Of a stretch of 64,000 nucleotides of DNA, positions 58,661-64,000 are shown one piece after another. The notes beneath the pieces were generated by a model, which was not told the origin of the DNA, did no database searches, and saw only the letters and a program-made list of their open reading frames with translations. The DNA comes from Pyrinomonadaceae bacterium. Lineage in GTDB: Bacteria; Acidobacteriota; Blastocatellia; Pyrinomonadales; Pyrinomonadaceae. A program made the translations under genes and the position numbers. The stretch covers positions 248,001 through 312,000 of the forward strand of contig JANQRU010000004.1 of NCBI GenBank assembly GCA_028284415.1, in the 5' to 3' direction. Within the stretch, counting starts at the first letter, position 1; each line of letters starts with the position of its first letter.

Positions 58661-58867
58661 ATGCCAAAAATTAAGTGCCCAAATTGTAAAAAAGAAACCG
58701 AATATAAAGGCAATGAATTTCGCCCTTTCTGCTCAGAACGTTGTAAATTAATAGATTTTGGAGCGTGGGCTGATGAAGAATATTCTCTGCCTGCTCAAAC
58801 TACCTCTCTAACTGAAGAAGACATAAATGAAATAGAAAATGCACTCACCCAAAATGGAGCAAATTAA
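58661..58867 (+). CDS. yacG: DNA gyrase inhibitor YacG
   Basis: The 68-residue product has the YacG zinc ribbon: KCPNCKKETEYKGNEFRPFCSERCKLIDFGAWADEEY, with four Cys in C-P-x-C and C-x3-C spacing. In E. coli YacG binds GyrB and inhibits gyrase. The tail (LTEEDINEIENALTQN) is acidic. Only 3 bp separate it from the next small gene, so they share an operon with that gene and perhaps the MFS transporter. Confidence 0.92.
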   Translation: MPKIKCPNCKKETEYKGNEFRPFCSERCKLIDFGAWADEEYSLPAQTTSLTEEDINEIENALTQNGAN

Positions 58868-58870
58868 ATT

Positions 58871-59083
58871 ATGGAAATAGCTGCAATTATCTTTATATTG
58901 GTGATGGCTGCCATCGCATATGTTGTTTTTCGCCTACTAAAAAAAGCTGTAAAGATGGCTATTCGTGCCATTGTTGTTATGGTTATTTTGTTGATAGCGA
59001 TCGTTGGTGGAATCGCACTTTGGAGTATGGATGGTAATAATTCAAGCAGTAAACGTCCCATTAAAACAAAAAATATACGATGA
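58871..59083 (+). CDS. Small membrane protein, unknown
   Basis: The 70-residue product is one long or two short hydrophobic helices (about 3-22 and 30-53) separated by a basic turn (RLLKKAVKMAIR). The tail is polar and Lys-rich. It starts 3 bp after yacG and ends 24 bp before the transporter gene. No family is recognised. Confidence 0.7.
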   Translation: MEIAAIIFILVMAAIAYVVFRLLKKAVKMAIRAIVVMVILLIAIVGGIALWSMDGNNSSSKRPIKTKNIR

Positions 59084-59107
59084 TGAAAACCTGACTACCT
59101 TTAACAA

Positions 59108-60340
59108 ATGCCTCTCAAAATTAAACGCTATCTCCAACGCTACAAAAACCTCTCCGGCAATGTATTTGCCCTCAGCGTCGTAAGTCTTCTCAACGATACA
59201 TCCAGCGAAATAATCTATCCTTTGCTACCTGCTTTTCTTGCAATAACTTTGAGTGCTTCACCTTTTGCAATCGGTATTATCGAAGGATTTGCCGAATCGG
59301 TAGCGAGCCTCTTGAAGCTTTTTTCGGGCTATCTAAGCGATAAATTTGATAAACGCAAACTTCCTGTTTTTGCAGGTTATTCACTTGCAAGCGTTGTTCG
59401 TCCACTCCTTGCTTTTGTAACAAGCTGGCAACAGGTTTTATTTGTTCGCTTAGCCGATCGTGTAGGAAAAGGAATTCGTGTGGCTCCACGCGATGCCCTT
59501 CTTGCAGCAAGTGTTTCCGAAAAAAAGAGAGGTTTGGCTTTTGGGCTAAATCGTGCTTTTGACCATCTTGGAGCTGTCTTAGGTCCAATTATCGCCTTCG
59601 TCATATTGTATTTTTTGGCAGAAAATTATAAATCTCCATCTGCCGATGAGTATCGCCAACTGTTTCTTCTTGCTTCCATTCCGATAGTTTTGGGACTTTT
59701 CGTAATAATTTTCTTTGTTAATGAAGAAAAAATTAGAAAGCCAAAAACAAAACTATATGAACCAAAATTCAAATTCTCACTCAAAGATTTTGATGGTAAT
59801 TTTAAGCGATTTTTACTTGTTATAGCTCTTTTCACGCTTTCTAATTCGACTGATGCTTTTTTGCTTTTGCGGGCTGAACAAGCAGGCATTCCCATTCTTT
59901 TAATACCGCTTTTATGGATGGCTCTTAATTTATCGAAGGTTTTTAGTTCTCTTATATTTGGCGATCTCTCTGACAAAATCGGGCGAAAAAAACTTATCTT
60001 CACGGGTTGGATTTTATATGCTTTAGTTTATTGTGGATTCGCATTTGTTTCAGATGCTTGGCAAGCTTTATTTCTATTTTTAATCTATGGAGTTTATTTC
60101 GGTCTAACCGAAGGTGTAGAAAAAGCCCTCGTTGCAGATTTAGTTCCTGAGAATAAACGCGGAACAGCTTACGGACTTTATAATTTAGCATTTGGGATAA
60201 CAGTTTTCCCTGCTTCGCTATGGTTCGGTTATCTTTGGACAACCTATAACGCAACCGCCGCCTTTTTGATAAGTGCGGGGATTTCTCTGATTTCAGCCGT
60301 TCTTTTACTAACAATCAAAAATCCTAAATTTCAGAAGTAA
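59108..60340 (+). CDS. MFS transporter
   Basis: The 410-residue protein has about twelve membrane helices. MFS loop motifs are present: GYLSDKFDKRKLPVFAGY between helices 2 and 3, ADRVGKGIRVAPRDALLA, and its C-terminal counterpart GDLSDKIGRKKLIFTGW. It resembles the drug or metabolite efflux subgroup with the RVGKGIRVAPRDALLA signature. Substrate unknown. It starts 24 bp after the small membrane protein gene. Confidence 0.9.
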   Translation: MPLKIKRYLQRYKNLSGNVFALSVVSLLNDTSSEIIYPLLPAFLAITLSASPFAIGIIEGFAESVASLLKLFSGYLSDKFDKRKLPVFAGYSLASVVRPLLAFVTSWQQVLFVRLADRVGKGIRVAPRDALLAASVSEKKRGLAFGLNRAFDHLGAVLGPIIAFVILYFLAENYKSPSADEYRQLFLLASIPIVLGLFVIIFFVNEEKIRKPKTKLYEPKFKFSLKDFDGNFKRFLLVIALFTLSNSTDAFLLLRAEQAGIPILLIPLLWMALNLSKVFSSLIFGDLSDKIGRKKLIFTGWILYALVYCGFAFVSDAWQALFLFLIYGVYFGLTEGVEKALVADLVPENKRGTAYGLYNLAFGITVFPASLWFGYLWTTYNATAAFLISAGISLISAVLLLTIKNPKFQK

Positions 60341-60402
60341 ATCTTTTCAGCTTGACTTTGCTCCAGCGAAATTAGAAATTATGATTTTAGGTATTTAGAA
60401 TT

Positions 60403-60822
60403 ATGTTAGACGAAATGAATTTACCACCGACCAATCAGCAGAATCTTGATATTCGTTCAACTCCGCGAGAGGAAATGAATCTCTTCCCACTTGATACATT
60501 TGAATATGAATATGTGGGGAGTGAAATTTGGATTGACTTTGAGATTCCCGAATTTACAGCAATTTGTCCTTTTTCAGATTTTCCTGATTTTGCAACGATC
60601 AAATTAAAATACGTTCCGAATAAACGTTGTATTGAATTAAAAAGCTTAAAACTTTACATAAACTCCTTTCGGGACGTAAAGATCTTTCATGAACACGTTG
60701 TAAATGTTATCAGAGATGATTTTGTAGAAGCCTGTGACCCATTAAAACTTGAGATAGAAGGTGACTTCAATGTGCGTGGAAATATCAAAACGGTTGTTAG
60801 AACAAGCTACACAAAAGAATAG
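60403..60822 (+). CDS. queF: NADPH-dependent 7-cyano-7-deazaguanine reductase
   Basis: The 139-residue enzyme reduces preQ0 to preQ1 in queuosine biosynthesis. The family core [20 protein letters not shown] holds the catalytic Cys (about 56) and Asp (about 63); [18 protein letters not shown], with substrate-binding Glu/His, follows. The size fits the unimodular type. No preQ1 riboswitch is seen in the 62-bp leader. Other queuosine genes are not in the window. A strong terminator follows. Confidence 0.94.
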   Translation: MLDEMNLPPTNQQNLDIRSTPREEMNLFPLDTFEYEYVGSEIWIDFEIPEFTAICPFSDFPDFATIKLKYVPNKRCIELKSLKLYINSFRDVKIFHEHVVNVIRDDFVEACDPLKLEIEGDFNVRGNIKTVVRTSYTKE

Positions 60823-60857
60823 AAAGTAACAATTAGCAAATAAACGTTATACAAAAA

Positions 60858-60893
60858 AAAGAGGTTCTCAGCAAAATTACTGAGAACCTCTTT
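60858..60893. terminator. Bidirectional terminator between queF and carD
   Basis: AAAGAGGTTCTCAG, 8-nt loop, and its exact complement: a perfect 14-bp stem flanked by A- and T-runs on both sides. It lies between convergent genes. Confidence 0.92.
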
Positions 60894-60930
60894 ACTCTAA
60901 ATAAACTTTTTATCTGCCTTCTGCTTTTCT

Positions 60931-61482
60931 TTAGTGGCTAGTTGCTGTCAAAGCAGCTTCGGCAATATCTTCTTCTTCCTCAACGTGATGATTGCAACAA
61001 GCATCTTCGACGAGCTTATCAATCTTCCTTTCAAGCTTTTTCTCATTTCCCAACTCAGCACTTCTAAGCTCTGAAACAATCAAGAACTTTGCCTTTTCGA
61101 GGAGACTCTGTTCGCGGAAAGATAATTTTTTCTCACCGCTTAAAAATGTCAATTTCTTCAAAACATCTGCTGCTTCAAAAATATCACCTGATTGAAGTTT
61201 TTCATTGAACTCACGCGAGCGTACCTTCCAATCATCTGACACATCTTCAAAATCGGATGACAAATGATTCAAAAGATTTTCATATTGCCTGTCCCCAATT
61301 ATGGGTCTGAGTCCTACCGCTTCAGCATTTGCCATCGGCACGAAAATCGTTGAATTATCGCTTAAAACTCTCAGCGCATAAAATTTCATTTGATTATCGC
61401 CAATCGTTTTCTTTTCGATATCTTCAATCATACAAACCCCTTGATTCGGATAAGCAACTTTTTGCCCAACACTAAGTTCCAT
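60931..61482 (-). CDS. carD: CarD family transcriptional regulator
   Basis: The 183-residue product has the CarD/CdnL N-terminal RNA-polymerase-interaction domain (SVGQKVAYPNQGVCMIEDIEKK, about 3-60) and a helical C-terminal domain with REFNEKLQSGDIFEAADVLKKL and EKKLSFREQSLLEKAKFL. CarD binds the RNA polymerase beta subunit and stabilises open promoter complexes, notably at rRNA promoters. GGAGGAATATAT lies before the ATG. A Cys/His-containing tail (CCNHHVEEEEDIAE) is an extra feature. Confidence 0.94.
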   Translation of the reverse strand: MELSVGQKVAYPNQGVCMIEDIEKKTIGDNQMKFYALRVLSDNSTIFVPMANAEAVGLRPIIGDRQYENLLNHLSSDFEDVSDDWKVRSREFNEKLQSGDIFEAADVLKKLTFLSGEKKLSFREQSLLEKAKFLIVSELRSAELGNEKKLERKIDKLVEDACCNHHVEEEEDIAEAALTATSH

Positions 61483-61626
61483 ATATATTCCTCCAAATTG
61501 ATTTTTGGCTAAAAAATGAGGGCGACAAATCAGACGGTGTTTGATTTGCTGATTTCATTTAACCTTTTAGATACGGGTATTATAACACAAGTAAGGTGAG
61601 ATTGAAAATTTTTCTTATAAACAATG

Positions 61627-62724
61627 TTAAACACTGCTTTCTAAGTGTGGTGATTGCTTTGGAAGTTCGATTTTGAAGGTGGAACCCTCTCCTAAAAAAG
61701 AGGTTATGCTGATTTCGCCACCGTGAAGTCTGGCAAGATGTTTAACAATGGCTAATCCAAGTCCTGTGCCGCCGACCTCTCTGCTTCTGGCACGATCAAC
61801 ACGATAGAATCTTTCAAAAATCCTCTGTTGATGTTCTTTCATTATGCCCTCACCTGTGTCAGAAACTGTAATAATGTCCATTTTGGTGCTTTGTTCATAA
61901 CCGATCGAAACTATGCCATCTTGTCTATTGAATTTGATCGCATTATCAACCAGATTAGTGAGCATCTGCTCCAATCTGATTATGTCAGCTGTTACAAAGG
62001 TTTCTTCGGGAACTTCATTTTGTAGAATAATATTTCTGTCGTTTGCTTGAGCCGAAAGTGTAGCAAAAACCTCTCTTACCAAAACGAAGAGGTTCAATTT
62101 TTTTACCTCGACTTTTACTTTGCCTGCTTCGATTGAAGAAAGCTCTGAAATATCATCTATTAGATGGTGCATCCGCTCGGCATTTTTTTGGATAACGCTC
62201 AAAAACCGTCGGTTGTTTTTCTCATCATCAATCGCACCATCTTCCAGGGTTTCGACAAAAGCTAAGATAGACGTAAGTGGAGTTCTAAGCTCATGAGAAA
62301 TGTTGGAAAGAAACTCTTGTCTTACTCTTTCAAGATGTTCGACCTGAGTTACATCGTAAAAAACACCTATTGCCTGCATTTTTTCATCTAGCTCAATTGG
62401 AGTGACGCGAACGTCAAAAATACGTGTATTCGTATTTATAATTTCAATTCTGACCCGGGAAGAATTATTGGATTCAATGGCTTTACTAAAAGCTTGGTGT
62501 AATGAAAGATCTCTGATGATTTCGCTCAGACGCTTCTGATTTAAACTTTCATTATTTCTGGCAAATGCTACATGGGCAGCTGAGTTGGAAGCAACTACGC
62601 GCATATCTTCCCCAACAATCAAAATGCCTTCACGCATTGTTTCAAGGATATCTGAAAGATTTTGACCTGAAGATTCTTCCATGATTATATTAGATTTTGC
62701 AAAAAAGGGACTTAGAAGACTCAT
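61627..62724 (-). CDS. PhoR-like sensor histidine kinase
   Basis: This 365-residue kinase lacks clear membrane helices. It has a PAS domain (about 25-130, ILETMREGILIVGEDMRVVASN), a HisKA domain with phospho-acceptor FLSNISHELRTPLTSILAF (about 145), and the ATPase lobe with VDNAIKF and VSDTGEGIM, GTGLGLAIVKHLARLHGG. It pairs with the PhoB-like regulator immediately upstream (50 bp gap). Stimulus unknown; the pst/phoU genes are not in the window. Confidence 0.92.
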   Translation of the reverse strand: MSLLSPFFAKSNIIMEESSGQNLSDILETMREGILIVGEDMRVVASNSAAHVAFARNNESLNQKRLSEIIRDLSLHQAFSKAIESNNSSRVRIEIINTNTRIFDVRVTPIELDEKMQAIGVFYDVTQVEHLERVRQEFLSNISHELRTPLTSILAFVETLEDGAIDDEKNNRRFLSVIQKNAERMHHLIDDISELSSIEAGKVKVEVKKLNLFVLVREVFATLSAQANDRNIILQNEVPEETFVTADIIRLEQMLTNLVDNAIKFNRQDGIVSIGYEQSTKMDIITVSDTGEGIMKEHQQRIFERFYRVDRARSREVGGTGLGLAIVKHLARLHGGEISITSFLGEGSTFKIELPKQSPHLESSV

Positions 62725-62773
62725 TTGGAGAAATTAGAGAGCTGAAAGTTAACAATTAGTATTTACATCGTTC

Positions 62774-63460
62774 TTACCTATTCCCAACGAATCGGTAGCC
62801 AACACCAACAACTGTCTCAATACAGTTTCCGCACTCACCTAATTTTTGACGCAAACGGCGTATGTGAACATCAAGCGTTCTTGTATCACCAAAATAACTA
62901 TATCCCCACACGTTATCAAGAAGATTTTGTCGCGTAGCAACTCTGCCGGAATTTTTGGTCAAGTAGGTAAGCAGTGCAAACTCTTTTCTGGTTAATTTTA
63001 TCTCATCTTCCTCGCAATAAACCCTCATATCGGTAAAATCAACTGAGAGTTTGTCATCTTCATATTTCTGGACAGTTTCGGAATCCACACGACGCAAAAC
63101 TGCTCTTATTCTTGCGACAACTTCTTTGATTGAAAAAGGTTTTGTAATATAATCATCCGCACCAATTTCGAGACCTCTTATCTTGTCTGTCTCAGACGCC
63201 TTAGCGGTTAACATTATCACAGGAATTTTCTTCGTTGTAGGTTCGCGGCGTAGCCTTCTGCAGAGCTCAATTCCGCTCATTCCGGGGAGCATTAAATCTA
63301 AAAGAATTAAAGAAGGGGGTCTGTTTTCATCTAAAGCAAGCCTTAAGCCTTTTTCACCAGATTCGGCAATCAGTGTTCTAAAGCCTTCTCTTTCAAAGTT
63401 ATACCTTAAGCTCTCAGCAATATCTGCTTCGTCTTCAACAATTAAAATGTACTGCCTCAT
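62774..63460 (-). CDS. PhoB-like OmpR-family response regulator
   Basis: The 228-residue regulator has a receiver domain (VEDEADIAESLRYNF, Asp in LILLDLMLPGMSG about 55, MLTAKASETDKIRG, Lys in DDYITKPF) and an OmpR-type winged helix (LTRKEFALLTYLTKN, TRQNLLDNVWGY, RTLDVHIRRLRQKLG, VGVGYRF). It is upstream of its kinase in the same operon. Targets are not predicted. Confidence 0.95.
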   Translation of the reverse strand: MRQYILIVEDEADIAESLRYNFEREGFRTLIAESGEKGLRLALDENRPPSLILLDLMLPGMSGIELCRRLRREPTTKKIPVIMLTAKASETDKIRGLEIGADDYITKPFSIKEVVARIRAVLRRVDSETVQKYEDDKLSVDFTDMRVYCEEDEIKLTRKEFALLTYLTKNSGRVATRQNLLDNVWGYSYFGDTRTLDVHIRRLRQKLGECGNCIETVVGVGYRFVGNR

Positions 63461-63625
63461 ATATGTTCGTTATTTGTTTGTTTTTAAGGGGTTTTTATAT
63501 TTTTATGTACGGAATTTAAAGTCTAAAAACTTTTATTAAAATAAGTAACAGAATATTTCGTAAATTTTAATTGTATATCACCAAAGCGTTAACAAAATGT
63601 TAACTTTCTCAAAGTTTCCATGATT

Positions 63626-64000
63626 TCAATCTTTGTTGAGAAGCTTCATTTGTTCCTTTGGACGAAAAACTCCTCTCAAGTTTCCGTTGTCAGCAGAAAT
63701 ATCTTTCCATCCTTGAATATTTAAATCTATTACTGCTAAAGCCGCTGTCGGTATTCTTTGATATTCTCCACCCAAAATTCCCACCAAATTCTCAAATCCG
63801 GGATTATGCCCAACAATCATCGCTGTCTTAAATTCATCTTTTATTTCGCTAACCACATAAAACAAACTTTGTGATCCCGCTTCATAAATTCTTTGATCAA
63901 ATTTAACTTCCGCATCGAAACCAGCCGCTTCTTTAATTAGAAAAGCCGTCTGTTTTGCTCGCTCCGCAGGTGAACTGACAATCAAATCGGGAATAAAATC
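63626..64000 (-). CDS. SixA-like phosphohistidine phosphatase, N-terminus beyond the window
   Basis: The frame is open to the right edge of the window, giving 124 codons plus stop of a histidine-phosphatase-family protein. LIVSSPAERAKQTAFLI and MIVGHNPGFENLVGIL (second catalytic His) are present; the RHG motif would lie in the missing part. Homologues dephosphorylate phosphohistidine proteins such as ArcB. An apparent start within the window at 63985 would omit the catalytic His, so it is rejected. Nothing is seen in the 165-bp gap before the regulator. Confidence 0.85.
   Translation of the reverse strand, partial: DFIPDLIVSSPAERAKQTAFLIKEAAGFDAEVKFDQRIYEAGSQSLFYVVSEIKDEFKTAMIVGHNPGFENLVGILGGEYQRIPTAALAVIDLNIQGWKDISADNGNLRGVFRPKEQMKLLNKD

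Noticed and set aside
1..64000. CRISPR array, prophage or integrative element
   Set aside because: No regularly spaced direct repeats, integrase, phage structural gene or tRNA-flanking duplication was seen; both tRNA genes have normal flanks.

Overview
The window is A+T-rich chromosomal DNA from a Gram-negative bacterium. It has envelope proteins with cleavable signal peptides, a lipoprotein, a TonB-receptor-like barrel and a Tat signal. The combination of secreted CHAT/TPR proteins, winged-helix/TolB-propeller regulators, carboxypeptidase-regulatory-domain barrels, CarD, LytTR kinase pairs and palindromic intergenic repeats suggests Acidobacteriota, perhaps Blastocatellia. That placement is an inference from gene content; no rRNA is present.

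Layout. 1-9.8 kb: a truncated PDZ membrane protein, a barrel protein, a tRNA-Ser unit with promoter and terminator, a PaiB-like protein, a double-domain retropepsin next to gltX, a winged-helix/propeller regulator and a secreted protein. 9.8-26.2 kb: a radical-SAM enzyme, then an accessory-looking block bounded by two paralogous secreted CHAT proteases (10768-13491 and 23553-26162). Inside the block, reading leftwards, are two duplicated LytS/LytTR-type kinase-regulator pairs. The first is followed by a putative HExxH protease. The second is followed by a three-gene envelope operon whose middle gene fuses a PqqD-like domain, a Tat signal and a cystine-knot-like cysteine-rich tail. A shared motif, TGTWRYGAAAYGGYT, occurs just beyond each regulator gene and, as a 21-bp-period tandem, upstream of the first kinase and the second CHAT gene. 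This is the best candidate here for an undescribed system.

26-40 kb: mostly housekeeping and small enzymes (GNAT, YceH, RNase D-like nuclease, thioesterase, methyltransferases, alaS, aldehyde dehydrogenase), plus a candidate 215-nt non-coding RNA with its own promoter and terminator and a 203-bp MITE-like element. 40-50 kb: tRNA-Met, an alpha/beta-hydrolase/DedA-like fusion, an M14 peptidase, a compact type II restriction-modification system with two methyltransferases, recN and an asparaginase. 50-64 kb: an acyltransferase, WG-repeat protein, YpfJ-type metallopeptidase, HU, M50 peptidase, LEA-like coiled-coil protein, yacG, MFS transporter, queF, carD, a PhoR/PhoB-like pair and a truncated sixA.

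Palindromic repeat families are scattered between genes. In three places they appear to have entered coding sequence: alaS, the asparaginase gene, and the stop codon of a methyltransferase gene.

Start codons were moved downstream of the longest reading frame where a Shine-Dalgarno sequence or a signal peptide decided the matter. All domain calls come from reading motifs, not from database searches.
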